DNA from: an uncultured Poribacteria bacterium
GTDB taxonomy: Bacteria > Poribacteria > WGA-4E > PCPOR2b
Length of the DNA stretch: 64,000 nucleotides
Direction: 5' to 3'
Assembly: GCA_958296125.1 (NCBI GenBank)
Contig: OY282444.1
Coordinates: 4,883,266-4,947,265 of the forward strand
Shown piece after piece: positions 52,884-62,021 of this stretch. The translations under genes and the position numbers were made by a program. Below the pieces are notes generated by a model, which did not search any database, had not been told where the DNA came from, and saw nothing but the letters and a program-made list of their open reading frames with translations. Numbering within the stretch: the stretch's first letter is position 1; the number at the start of each line of letters is the position of its first letter.

Positions 52884-55223
52884 TTACGGGCTGTCTTCAA
52901 GCAGCTGTTGTACCGCTGCGTTGTCGGGTGCTTGTTCCTGAATCCACCGAATTACCTCCTTCATATTTTTGGGCCATTTCTTTTTCTGGAATGCCTTTGC
53001 AAGGCGTATCCCAGTATTAATAAGGGTTGTTTTAACCTCCGTATCACTAGGGGCGTGGTCTAATGCAGCACGGTATTTCGCTTTCGCTTTGAGATGTTCA
53101 TCGCGGCCGATTAAGCAGTGCACAAGGCTATTTCGCACAAGTGCGAGGTTATCTATCGCCATTTGGGAATCCTCAACACCGTCAACCTGTGCCTCAAATT
53201 GCGATTCGATACTCAGGAGATTCTGGTAAGCAACTTCGTCCTGTGGGTTGTCGGCGAGGGCCGCATCAAAAACCTCCAACGCTTTCAGGGGTTGCTCCTT
53301 CATCAAATAAAGGTACCCAATCGTATTATAGATTCCCGCATGCCGATCGGATTCCGGGATACTTTCAAACACCTTCAGCGCGGGCGTATATTTCTTTTGG
53401 TTCAGCAAATCATTCCCACGTTGAATGTGAAGATTGACCAACCCCGCTTTGGCTTGAGAGTTATCCGGCTCAAGCTCCAGAATTGCCTTAAACACCCCCC
53501 TCGCGCTATCGAAATCCTTTGCATGTTCGTAGACATACGCGATGTTCAAACGCAAGTTAGTGTGCGCCGGATCTAACGCGAGTCCTCTTTCAAACTGCGT
53601 AATCGCTTGGTCGTAACGCCTCTGGCTGTCAAGTATCTGACCATATTTATGATAGACCGCGATCAGGTTTGCCCGCGTTTGTATATTCTGCTGATCGGCA
53701 TTGAAAGCCTTGTTAAATTCGTGGATTGCCTGCGGGTAGTCCTGCTTTTGGAGATATAAATCCCCTAGCAGGCTATGGGCCTCAATTGCACCTGAATCAA
53801 ACTCAAGGAGCTCACGATAGGCTTCAATTGCCAGATCTAAATTACCCTTTTCGCGGAGCGCGTTCGCCCGTTTCCAGTATAAATTCGCGAGATTGGTATT
53901 TACACTGGCAAGGTCCGGCATCAACTGATGGGCCTGCTGATAGGCACCAATCGCTTCTTCCCAGCGTTGGGATTGAGTCAACTGCACGCCGAGATTGTTG
54001 TAGGACCGGGCGAGGTTTTGCTTGGCCTCTGTGTCGCCGGGATTAAATCGCAGCGCCTTTTTATACGCCGCAATCGCGTTTTGATAGTCCCCGTTTCTTG
54101 CGTACACATCACCCGTCAGATTATACAATGTCGAATCTGTCGGATCGAGTTGGAGTGCTTGTGAAAAGAACGACATTGCTGCCGGATAAGTTTCATCTGC
54201 TAGTGCAGCGATGCCTTGCTCACGATAGAGTTGGTGTAGATTATTTTTAGCTGGCTGATAACGAGAGTTAATCTGAAGTGCGTTCTTGAAGGCTGCAATG
54301 GCTTCGTCAATTCGCTGCATTCGGTAGTACATCACACCGGCGGTGTTATACCCCTCTGGCGAGGCATTCCGATTGAGCATCTTTTGAAGTTGGGCTAGTG
54401 CCTCCTCTCTAAGTCCGCTTTTCTGGTAGGCAAGGAGAAGTTTTTCGTTGGCTTGCTGAAAGTCCGGATCGAGTGCTAAACAGGCTTTAAAATTTACAAT
54501 CGCCGCGTCCACTTTGCCTCTATCGAAATTAACTGTGCCGAGGAGATAGTGGCTCCGGAGGTGTCTTGGATTGGCTTCAATCTGCGTTTTGAGAACTGCA
54601 ATTGCAGCTTCATGTTGAGGAGCGTGCAGTGGAGTCGCGTAGACGTTGCGCAGCGTTACCTTATCTCGATCGGTCGGGCGTTGTGCCGTTGCTGCGAAGA
54701 AGAGCACATCCGCTGAATCTGGACTGTGCCCCCAAAGCCCAATTGCGTGCCCAAGTTCATGGAGACAAACGGTTCGCATCTTTTCGGGCGAAAGCAGCAC
54801 CGCCGAACCTCTTTCTCGCAACGATAAAACCATTCCTACCTCAAAATCGGTCTCCGAGAGACGGCTGAGTTCCGTCTTGCCAAGTGCAGTGTCGGTGATC
54901 TGGGTCAATCCACCCCGCTGCCACCGCACCCGAATGTCTGCGTTGTCGATTGCCTCTACTTCTTGGAACTGTATCCGCCCATCAGCGGCGGCTTCCCATT
55001 CGCGCATGGCATAGCGGAGACTTTCCAGATACGTTTCAATCCCCTCAATGCCCATAGGCATCGGTGCGATATGGACGCGGATCGGCATTTGGGTGAAACG
55101 GGTAATCTTCCCGTCGGAGAAGACCGTGCTATAGTTAAAGTAGTCATCCGCCGCAGAAGCAGGGGAGGCAAGCGGGAGAAATATCAGAATCGAGAAAATA
55201 AAAACGGTGTGTTGACATTTCAT
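52884..55223 (-). CDS. Secreted matrixin-like metalloprotease fused to a TPR array
   Basis: A 779-residue exported protein with a signal peptide ('VFIFSILIFLPLASPASA'). Near residues 150-170 the zinc motif 'CLHELGHAIGLWGHS' (H-E-x2-H-x2-G-x2-H) defines a metzincin/matrixin-like domain. About 13 TPR units follow ('YNTAGVMYYRMQRIDEAIAAFKNAL' type). The protease would act outside the cytoplasm and the TPRs would hold partners. AGGAGG lies 8 bases upstream of ATG. It precedes the Slt gene, so a shared peptidoglycan or envelope-maturation role is plausible. Confidence 0.88.
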   Translation of the reverse strand: MKCQHTVFIFSILIFLPLASPASAADDYFNYSTVFSDGKITRFTQMPIRVHIAPMPMGIEGIETYLESLRYAMREWEAAADGRIQFQEVEAIDNADIRVRWQRGGLTQITDTALGKTELSRLSETDFEVGMVLSLRERGSAVLLSPEKMRTVCLHELGHAIGLWGHSPDSADVLFFAATAQRPTDRDKVTLRNVYATPLHAPQHEAAIAVLKTQIEANPRHLRSHYLLGTVNFDRGKVDAAIVNFKACLALDPDFQQANEKLLLAYQKSGLREEALAQLQKMLNRNASPEGYNTAGVMYYRMQRIDEAIAAFKNALQINSRYQPAKNNLHQLYREQGIAALADETYPAAMSFFSQALQLDPTDSTLYNLTGDVYARNGDYQNAIAAYKKALRFNPGDTEAKQNLARSYNNLGVQLTQSQRWEEAIGAYQQAHQLMPDLASVNTNLANLYWKRANALREKGNLDLAIEAYRELLEFDSGAIEAHSLLGDLYLQKQDYPQAIHEFNKAFNADQQNIQTRANLIAVYHKYGQILDSQRRYDQAITQFERGLALDPAHTNLRLNIAYVYEHAKDFDSARGVFKAILELEPDNSQAKAGLVNLHIQRGNDLLNQKKYTPALKVFESIPESDRHAGIYNTIGYLYLMKEQPLKALEVFDAALADNPQDEVAYQNLLSIESQFEAQVDGVEDSQMAIDNLALVRNSLVHCLIGRDEHLKAKAKYRAALDHAPSDTEVKTTLINTGIRLAKAFQKKKWPKNMKEVIRWIQEQAPDNAAVQQLLEDSP

Positions 55224-55531
55224 GTTCAGATCCTCCTATCTTAGAGGTTACGCAGTTGATATAACGCTAGGAAACCCCGATTTCATCGCGGGCAGATTCT
55301 GCGCCACGATTGGGTTGCGATTATCATCCGCCAAAGTCATACGCATACACAGTAGGAAATAGGATACGATTTTCGCAGTGGAAGTGCGTAAGGCCTGATA
55401 GGGTCTTATGCTAGTTACCTTCCCTTTTTTTATCGGAAATAAAACAAAGGAAGTTAAAAGCCCTCCAGTCTGTTACTATAGATGAACCTGATAATCCATC
55501 TAAAACTAGAGGCTAACAATATGATAACCGA

Positions 55532-55679
55532 TTTCGATGACCTCTGTCTATAGACTTATGTCATTGTTGATGCCATTCGGATAAAACTCGCACCATGACT
55601 CCGGCACCCCTCCCTTGTAGCGATAGTGAGTGAATCACTATGATATGGATTGCCGCATAGAAGGGAGAGGTCATCGAAA
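55532..55679. mobile_element. Possible MITE-like inverted-repeat element
   Basis: TTTCGATGACCTCT (55532-55545) is repeated inverted as AGAGGTCATCGAAA (55666-55679), enclosing 120 bases with further inverted sequence and no coding capacity. I see no clear target duplication. It lies in the 1.1-kb gap 55224-56322, whose first 300 bases show nothing I can assign. Confidence 0.35.
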
Positions 55680-55880
55680 CACAACTGCTATCCGACACCC
55701 CGTATGCAATGTCCAAATATACCCAAGAGATGATTGCGCTCAGTTATCCGCTACGAAGATGGACAAATGAAGCGCGCCTGCGTTCATGTCGATGCTGTTA
55801 CCAAAGCAAACCTGCTGGAAAGGGAGGAAGCCAATTATCAGATCTATCAGAGGGCTATCGGGGAGGATTAATCAATGTTC

Positions 55881-56013
55881 ATTACACAGACCTCCTCCCA
55901 TCACGCAGCCCCCCTCCTATTGCACAGCCCCCCTCCCATTACACAGTCCTCCTCCCATCACGCAGACACCCTCTCATGACACAGACACCCTCCCATTACA
56001 CAGACCCCCTCCC
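55881..56013. repeat. Minisatellite of seven 19-bp units
   Basis: Seven consecutive 19-base units of the form ATTACACAG-ACCCCCTCCC, with variants ATCACGCAG and ATGACACAG. The unit is not a multiple of three, so any frame across it is chance. A C/G hairpin CCCCCCGC-TT-GCGGGGGG follows at 56063-56080. No spacers separate the units, so this is not a CRISPR array. Confidence 0.85.
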
Positions 56014-56100
56014 ATCGAAAAGCCTGACCTCCCTCATTCCCCCCGCTCATGCTCCTCTTATTCCCCCCGCTTGCGGGGGGATAAAGGGGGGTTCCTCTGT

Positions 56101-56304
56101 TTAGATGAAATTATTGAAAGAGACATCCGTACCCACAACGAATATCAGTTGACAGATAGGTTACAGTTGATGTTAGAATATGGCGAGCAGAATTGGCAGT
56201 TCAGCACAGATTGGCTAGCTATCCCGATCGGGTCGGGACGGTCACAGGTTCGGAAACCTGTGGCCACGAAGATGTTTAAAGATAGGTTGGATTATCCATC
56301 TTGA
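56101..56304 (+). pseudogene. C-terminal fragment of a sugar nucleotidyltransferase
   Basis: The frame encodes 'LDEIIERDIRTHNEYQLTDR' and then 'LQLMLEYGEQ', which resembles the C-terminal end of the nucleotidyltransferase domain of NDP-sugar pyrophosphorylases (the 'RTHNEYQLTDALQLML-G' block). It lacks the N-terminal body, is fused in frame to minisatellite DNA, and then carries a hairpin CACAGGTT-CGGA-AACCTGTG at 56243-56262. It is a gene remnant, with no start of its own. Confidence 0.4.
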
Positions 56305-56322
56305 CTTCAAAGGAGAAAATTT

Positions 56323-57285
56323 TTGAATCCTGTTACGTTTCAAGGCGTTTTGGCTGCCCGCCGCACCGTTTATCAGTTTCTGCAACCGACACCGTTAATC
56401 CACTACCCAGAGCTGTCAGCACTATTTGGCTTCAGGGCTTACATCAAGCACGAAAACCATCAACCAACGGGGAGCTTTAAGGTTCGCGGTGGCTTGAATT
56501 TTATGAGCCAACTTCCAGCAGATCAGCGGGAGCGCGGCGTAGTAACCGCAACGCGAGGGAATCATGGCGGATCGATTGCCTATGCAGCAAAGCAGTTCGG
56601 TGTTCATGCCACGATTGTTGTCCCACACGGCAACAATCCGGAGAAGAATAGCGCGATGCGTGCCTTCGGGGCGGAACTGATCGAGCACGGCATCGACTTT
56701 GACGAATCGCGGGAGTTATGCGAAAAGCTGCAAACCGAACGCGGACTCCGTTATGTCCATCCTGCCAACGAACCGCCACTCTTTCACGGAGTCGGAACGT
56801 ATTCCCTTGAGATTTTTGAGGATTTGCCAGAGGTGGATACGATCATCGTGTCCATCGGAGCGGGGAGTGGTGCGTGTGGTGCGATCACGGTGGCGCGAGC
56901 GATAAATCCAAACGTCAAGGTCATCGGTGTGCAAGCAGAAAACGCACCATCGGTTTACCGCTCATGGAAAGCAGGCAAGAAGATCGATACGGATTCAGCA
57001 AATACAGTTGCCGACGGCTTAGCAACCCGTGTGACATTCGACCTTCCGTTTTCAATTCTCAAAGATGGGATCAGTCAGATTTTGTTAGTGAGTGAGGAGG
57101 AAATTCGAGAGGCGATTCGGATGGCGTTACGGTATACACATAACCTCATCGAAGGGGCTGCCGCGGCACCGATTGCCGCCGCCCGCAAGCTGAAGACGGA
57201 ACTCGCAGACCAAAACGTTGTGATGGTTATGAGCGGTGCAAACCTAGATACCGAAGCCCTCCGATGGGTGTTGCGTGAGAAATAG
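56323..57285 (+). CDS. PLP-dependent threonine/serine dehydratase
   Basis: A 320-residue fold-type II PLP enzyme. The lysine is in 'ENHQPTGSFKVRGG', the substrate loop in 'TATRGNHGGSIAY', and the PLP phosphate loop appears as 'SIGAGSGACGAI' instead of the usual GGGGL type. The C-terminal 'VVMVMSGANLDTEALRW' is typical of threonine/serine dehydratases. It produces a 2-keto acid and ammonia in the cytoplasm. The start is TTG 56323 with AAGGAG 8 bases upstream. Length agrees with the catabolic (regulatory-domain-less) class. Confidence 0.9.
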   Translation: MNPVTFQGVLAARRTVYQFLQPTPLIHYPELSALFGFRAYIKHENHQPTGSFKVRGGLNFMSQLPADQRERGVVTATRGNHGGSIAYAAKQFGVHATIVVPHGNNPEKNSAMRAFGAELIEHGIDFDESRELCEKLQTERGLRYVHPANEPPLFHGVGTYSLEIFEDLPEVDTIIVSIGAGSGACGAITVARAINPNVKVIGVQAENAPSVYRSWKAGKKIDTDSANTVADGLATRVTFDLPFSILKDGISQILLVSEEEIREAIRMALRYTHNLIEGAAAAPIAAARKLKTELADQNVVMVMSGANLDTEALRWVLREK

Positions 57286-57321
57286 GGCGCGAACACGGAT
57301 TATGATGCGGTTCATTTTTTT

Positions 57322-57510
57322 CCTCACATTTTGGAACATCTCGTCCGTCTCCGTCTGGGAATCTACAAGAGGACAGTTGGATTGTATCACTTGGACATTG
57401 GCTTAGAGGGCGTGGCGTATCGAATGCACCGTGGGACGACTCAGACCGATTTCACGCGCAAGCTGTGCGGTCGGCACCCCTTGGCACACCCTGCAACAGC
57501 ACCGCAGCAA
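57322..57510 (-). pseudogene. Relic of an IS1595-type transposase
   Basis: Read on the minus strand, one frame gives 'VPTAQLAREIGLSRPTVHSI', then 'RHAL', a stop, then 'VQSN' and 'ETDEMFQN'. This matches the helix-turn-helix and the start of the D-E catalytic motif of IS1595 transposases. There is an internal stop, at least one frameshift and no 5' or 3' end of the gene. It lies between the threonine dehydratase and SucC-like genes. Confidence 0.55.
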
Positions 57511-58709
57511 TGAGACTCCTCGAACATCAAAGCAAAAAATTACTCTCCAGTTTCGGCTTGGTTTTTACGGAATCGATATCCGTCAACTCGATGGCTGAAG
57601 TGCGAGCAGCCGTTGAGCATGTCGGGCTGCCCACTGTCCTCAAAGCACAGACCCCTTTTGGGGGGCGAGGAAACATCGGAGCTGTGAAGTTCGCGGAGAG
57701 TGCCGATCAAGCTGTCATTGCGGCGGAGGCTTTGCTTGGAATGGACGTGCGCGGTACAACCGTTGAGGTGATCTCGATTGAACCGAAACTAACTTATGAT
57801 TGCGAGTTTTATGTCGGTATCACATGGGATACGGTCGCAAAGCTACCGGTTGCCTTATTGAGTCTCGCTGGTGGCGTGGAGGTTGAATCTGCCCAGAGCG
57901 ATCGGCTCGCACGCCAATCATTCAATCCGTGGACGGGGCTCGCGCCTTACAAAGCCAGGGAGATGGCTGCCGAAAGCGGCTTGACGGGAAAAACCCTTGT
58001 CGGGGTTGGGGAGGTCCTTACCAAGTTGTCCCAAGCGTTTCTTGCCTGCGATGGGATCACGATGGAGATCAATCCGTTGGTCGTTACCAAAGACGGGGTG
58101 CTTATCGGGCTTGATGCGCGTGTGGAGATTGAGGACGAGGCGGTTTATCGGCAGCAGGAGAGGTTGGGGTTGTTAGGCGAATTGACGATGACCGCTACGG
58201 GTCGTCCGCCTACCCCTCTGGAGCTTGAGGCACAACGTATTGATGAGACAGACCATCGGGGCGTTGCCGGGCGGGTTGTAGAATTCGATGGCGATCTCGC
58301 GCTGCTGATCGGGGGTGGGGGCGCAAGCCTAACCGTTTTCGACGCGATCAAGGAGCATGGCGGGGCTCCTGCAAACTATTGCGAAGTAGGAGGAAATCCG
58401 ACTGAGGAGAAGGTTGCTGCCATAACATCGCTCCTGCTGTCGAAGCCGGGCGTTAGGGGGATGGCGGTTATCATGAATGTGGTGAACAATACCCGGGCGG
58501 ATGTGATTGCCCGCGGCATCCTCATGGGTGTCAAGGCTGCAGGCAGGAAACCCGCGGAGACAATCAGCCTCTTTCGCGTCCCCGGCAACTGGGGGCGGGA
58601 AGCGCGGGAGATAATGGAGGCAGCCGGTGTCGAGGTATATGGACGCGAGATGTCGTTAGATGCGGCTGCCCGGTTGGCTGTAGAAAGGAATCGTACTCAT
58701 GCTTCTTGA
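57510..58709 (+). CDS. Succinate-CoA ligase-like beta subunit
   Basis: A 399-residue ATP-grasp CoA ligase beta subunit. 'MRLLEHQSKKLLSSFGL' is the family start, 'VLKAQTPFGGRGNIGAVKF' the ATP-grasp lysine loop, 'TMEINPLVVTKDG' the Mg-binding segment, and 'GGAPANYCEVGGNPTEEKV' then 'NVVNNTRADVIARGI' the CoA-ligase domain. It would join succinate or another carboxylate to CoA with ATP or GTP. The start at 57510 overlaps the edge of the transposase relic. The next gene, the alpha subunit, overlaps by 11 bases. Substrate outside the TCA cycle (malate, glutarate or itaconate type) is possible. Confidence 0.88.
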   Translation: MRLLEHQSKKLLSSFGLVFTESISVNSMAEVRAAVEHVGLPTVLKAQTPFGGRGNIGAVKFAESADQAVIAAEALLGMDVRGTTVEVISIEPKLTYDCEFYVGITWDTVAKLPVALLSLAGGVEVESAQSDRLARQSFNPWTGLAPYKAREMAAESGLTGKTLVGVGEVLTKLSQAFLACDGITMEINPLVVTKDGVLIGLDARVEIEDEAVYRQQERLGLLGELTMTATGRPPTPLELEAQRIDETDHRGVAGRVVEFDGDLALLIGGGGASLTVFDAIKEHGGAPANYCEVGGNPTEEKVAAITSLLLSKPGVRGMAVIMNVVNNTRADVIARGILMGVKAAGRKPAETISLFRVPGNWGREAREIMEAAGVEVYGREMSLDAAARLAVERNRTHAS

Positions 58710-59586
58710 CCCGAAAGCAGGTGTTCTCGTTCAGGGCATCACCGGCAGAGAGGCGAGCCGTATGGTGAAGGACTCCCTCGCTTACGGGAGTAATATCGTC
58801 GCCGGTGTAACCCCCGGAAAGGGAGGGCAGCGCGTTCATGGGATTCCCGTCTACGACACGGTCGCAGCGGTGGTTGAGAAGCACCGGGCAACTATCAGCG
58901 TTATTTCCGTCCCCCCACCCGCCGTTCTTGATGCCGCGTTAGAGTCCTTCTCTGCTGGTATGCAACTCTGTTTGATTATGACTGAACGGGTTCCACAACT
59001 GGACACCAGTAAATTGCAGGTCGCTGCCCGTCGCGCCGGTTGCACCGTCATTGGGCCCAATTCGCTGGGGCTAATCCGTCCGGGGATTGCCAAACTCGGC
59101 ACCATCGGTGGGCGTGTGGATAATGTGCGTCGTTCGTTTACGCCGGGTCGTGTCGCTGTGCTTTCCCGCAGCGGCGGAATGACCACCGAAATCGCCAGCT
59201 ATTTAACGAGCCGTGGGATCGGGCAGAGTATCGCCATCGGCGTGGGTGGGGATGCAATTGTCGGTTCCAATTTCACCGACCTGATCGAGCTCCTCGAAGC
59301 TGACCCCGCCACCGATGCTGTGGTCATCTATGGCGAGCCGGGCGGTGCTGCGGAGGAACAACTCGCAGCGCGACTGAAGCAAAAGCCTTCTCGACTCCGA
59401 ATAATTGCCTTTTTGTCCGGCAGGTTCGTTGATGACCTTGAAGGGATACGATTCGGTCATGCCGGGGTGATTGTCGAAGGGGGACGCGGTTCGATTCGTG
59501 GCAAGGTGAAAGCATTACGTAAAGCGGGGGTATTTGTCGCAGAAACGTTTGAAGATTTTTTGCGGGGGCTTAAATATGATGCGTAA
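58699..59586 (+). CDS. Succinate-CoA ligase-like alpha subunit
   Basis: A 295-residue alpha subunit. 'VLVQGITGREASRMVKDSLAYG' binds CoA, and 'CTVIGPNSLGLIRPG' follows. The phosphorylated His is in 'FGHAGVIVEGG', and 'GKVKALRKAGVFV' closes the domain. With the beta subunit it forms the usual heterodimer that transfers phosphate through the active-site His. The start ATG overlaps the end of the beta-subunit gene. The stop overlaps the TonB receptor start, an unusual coupling. Confidence 0.9.
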   Translation: MLLDPKAGVLVQGITGREASRMVKDSLAYGSNIVAGVTPGKGGQRVHGIPVYDTVAAVVEKHRATISVISVPPPAVLDAALESFSAGMQLCLIMTERVPQLDTSKLQVAARRAGCTVIGPNSLGLIRPGIAKLGTIGGRVDNVRRSFTPGRVAVLSRSGGMTTEIASYLTSRGIGQSIAIGVGGDAIVGSNFTDLIELLEADPATDAVVIYGEPGGAAEEQLAARLKQKPSRLRIIAFLSGRFVDDLEGIRFGHAGVIVEGGRGSIRGKVKALRKAGVFVAETFEDFLRGLKYDA

Positions 59587-61912
59587 GTTGGTTCATTGGT
59601 TTACCCTGGGTTCCCGAATTAATGAGTCAATGAACTCTTGGTACGGTGTCAAAGGATTGTCTTGGTATCTATCCGCTATCCTGCTATTTGCATTATTCGT
59701 ATACTCGCCTGTTGCATACCCCCAGCAATCCACTGTGAAGGACGGAGAAATTCGTGGCACCGTCTACCGTCAGGAAACGGGCGATCCGCTGGCAAATGCC
59801 ACGGTTCGATTGGTCGAAACGGGGCGACATGCCCTAACCGATGAAAATGGTGAATTTCGATTCGACAATCTGCCCCCCGGAGACTATACGTTGACTGTGA
59901 TCGCCGTCGGTTACCGCCTCCTTGAGGAAAATATGGTTGCCACGGCGAAGTCGGCTGAAACGACCGAAGTCAAAATTTATCTCGCTTCTGTTAAACTTAC
60001 ACTGGATGAGGTTGAGGTCAAATCGACATCGATACCGGCGACCGTCGGTAAGCAGACGGTGAAGGTTATGGAGATTAAGCGAATCCCCGGCAGCGCGGGG
60101 GACGCACTCCGAGCACTCCAAGCCTTGCCGGGGATTGGCATCGCAAACGATTTCGACGGTCAACTCTACATCCGCGGCGGTTCCCCTGACGACAATCGTT
60201 TTTACTTGGATCGTGCGCCGCTTTTTTATCCCTACCATTTTGGTGGATTGGTATCAACCGTCAATTCAGAGGTGCTCAACAGGATTGATGTCTACGCCGG
60301 CGGATTCGGGGCAGAGTTTGGAGCAGATGCACAAGCCGTAATCGACATCTATTCGCGGCGTGGTAGGGAAGATCGGGTGGGTGGCAAATTTAACCTAAAC
60401 CTCCTCTATTCGGAGGGGCTGCTTGAGGGACCGATTGGAGAGCGCGGGTCGTGGTATCTCGCAGGACGACGAAGCTATATTGACCTCTTTCCCATAGAGG
60501 TTGCACAGATTACGGCGTTTCCACGATTCTGGGATTATCAGGCGAAGGTTAGCTATAATCTCTCTGAAAAGCATCAATTCAACGTCAAGGCGTTCGCTGC
60601 AGATGATATCATGGGGTTTAAGTTGGGATTGGCAGATGTAGATTATGATCCGACACTCGCAGGGAGTTTAGACCTCAAAGGCCGCTTTGATGTACAAGCG
60701 GCCGATCTCAAATCAACGCTGACAGATCGCCTCACTTCACATCTCTCAGTCTCGCGTGCAAGTTATTACCAAGCCTTTAGCTTTGGTCAGGGACTTTTCC
60801 TGAAACTGGAGCCGGTCCAACACGAGCTTCGTGAAGATCTCGCCTACCGTCTGAATCCGAAACATCAACTCGAATCGGGATTACTTATTTCGACGACGCG
60901 GTGGAATGTATCCAGCTTCTTCCCTCGCCGCCCCGATGAAGGCGATCCGAAGGCAAGCGATCCTCAATATTACACCTTTGAGGAAAAAATTGCTGCAGAC
61001 TTTGAAAGACGATTTAATTTTATTGAGGGGTATCTGCAAAATCGGTATGACCCGTTTGCGTTCTTATCAGTTACCTTGGGACTACGACTCGACTATTTCA
61101 ACCTCACCGATCGCGTCTCCGTGGGACCGAGGGGCAGCTTTGGATTCAAGATGCCGGGCGGTTCAGAACTCCGGTTCGCTTACGGCAGATACGAGACTAG
61201 CCCATACCCTTGGCAAATCGTTCCGGAATACGGAAATCCCAATCTGAAAGAGAATACAGCGATTCATTACATTTTAGAGCTAGAACGGGCAATTAACCCC
61301 CAAACACGTTTCAAGGTCACAGGCTATCAGAAGGATTTTAGAGATCTTATCACGCGTGACCAAACTGCGGGATACCTTAACCAAGGGGAGGGATTTGCGC
61401 GAGGCGTTGAATTTTCGCTCAAACATCGCGCTGGGGATCGGTTTTTCAGTTGGGCAAACTACACCTACTCAGTTGCCAAACGTGAAGACCGCCCCGGCGA
61501 GCCGGAGCGGCTTTATTCGTATGATCAAACCCATGTTGCGACACTCACAGCGAGCTACATGCTTACACCGACGTGGGAAATCGGTGCGAAGTGGCAGTAC
61601 CGAACCGGAAATCCGTACACGCCGGTGACCGGTGCTGAAATCATGCCCCATCCCATTACCGGTATATTCCGCTATGTCCCCATCTACGGTGAAACCAACT
61701 CAGCACGGGTGCCGCCGTTTCATCGCCTGGACCTTCGTATCAGCAAGTCATTCGTTTATCAGCGTTGGCGATGGGGGCTCTTCCTTGAGCTAATCAATGC
61801 GTATAACCGCAAAAATGTTCTGGATGTTGATTACAACGCGACCTACACCGAGCAACAAACCGTCAGCCAATTGCCGCAGATCCCGTATCTGGGGCTGACG
61901 GTGGAGTTTTAG
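59576..61912 (+). CDS. TonB-dependent receptor with CarboxypepD-reg-like N-terminal domain
   Basis: A 778-residue receptor. ATG 59576 overlaps the alpha-subunit stop by 11 bases; an in-frame ATG near 59630 gives a more classical signal ('YLSAILLFALFVYSPVAYPQQ'). An exported beta-sandwich (about residues 60-140) is followed by a plug ('VMEIKRIPGSAGDALRALQALPGI', 'YIRGGSPDDNRFYLDRAPL', 'VYAGGFGAEFGADAQAV') and a barrel ending 'IPYLGLTVEF'. It resembles the SusC-like/RagA relatives that lack a TonB-box motif I can see. The ligand is unknown. Linkage to CoA-ligase genes may reflect uptake of a carboxylate. Confidence 0.88.
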   Translation: MMRKLVHWFTLGSRINESMNSWYGVKGLSWYLSAILLFALFVYSPVAYPQQSTVKDGEIRGTVYRQETGDPLANATVRLVETGRHALTDENGEFRFDNLPPGDYTLTVIAVGYRLLEENMVATAKSAETTEVKIYLASVKLTLDEVEVKSTSIPATVGKQTVKVMEIKRIPGSAGDALRALQALPGIGIANDFDGQLYIRGGSPDDNRFYLDRAPLFYPYHFGGLVSTVNSEVLNRIDVYAGGFGAEFGADAQAVIDIYSRRGREDRVGGKFNLNLLYSEGLLEGPIGERGSWYLAGRRSYIDLFPIEVAQITAFPRFWDYQAKVSYNLSEKHQFNVKAFAADDIMGFKLGLADVDYDPTLAGSLDLKGRFDVQAADLKSTLTDRLTSHLSVSRASYYQAFSFGQGLFLKLEPVQHELREDLAYRLNPKHQLESGLLISTTRWNVSSFFPRRPDEGDPKASDPQYYTFEEKIAADFERRFNFIEGYLQNRYDPFAFLSVTLGLRLDYFNLTDRVSVGPRGSFGFKMPGGSELRFAYGRYETSPYPWQIVPEYGNPNLKENTAIHYILELERAINPQTRFKVTGYQKDFRDLITRDQTAGYLNQGEGFARGVEFSLKHRAGDRFFSWANYTYSVAKREDRPGEPERLYSYDQTHVATLTASYMLTPTWEIGAKWQYRTGNPYTPVTGAEIMPHPITGIFRYVPIYGETNSARVPPFHRLDLRISKSFVYQRWRWGLFLELINAYNRKNVLDVDYNATYTEQQTVSQLPQIPYLGLTVEF

Positions 61913-62021
61913 GGGGAATAGTATAACCCAAACAGCTACCAAAGTCCCACCGGTGGAGCGGGGCATGAAAACGTGAAGCGTAAAATCCGGTAGCGCATGG
62001 ATTCGTCTCCTCTATCTTGGA

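Noticed and set aside
55881-56013. CRISPR array
   Set aside because: Units are contiguous without spacers, are only 19 bases and no cas genes are near.
55709-56104. Plus-strand frames across the minisatellite
   Set aside because: The 19-base unit shifts frame at each copy, so these frames only read Ser/Pro-rich repeat translations.
57331-57513. Short plus-strand ORF between threonine dehydratase and sucC-like gene
   Set aside because: The opposite strand encodes recognisable transposase sequence, so this frame is a shadow of the relic.
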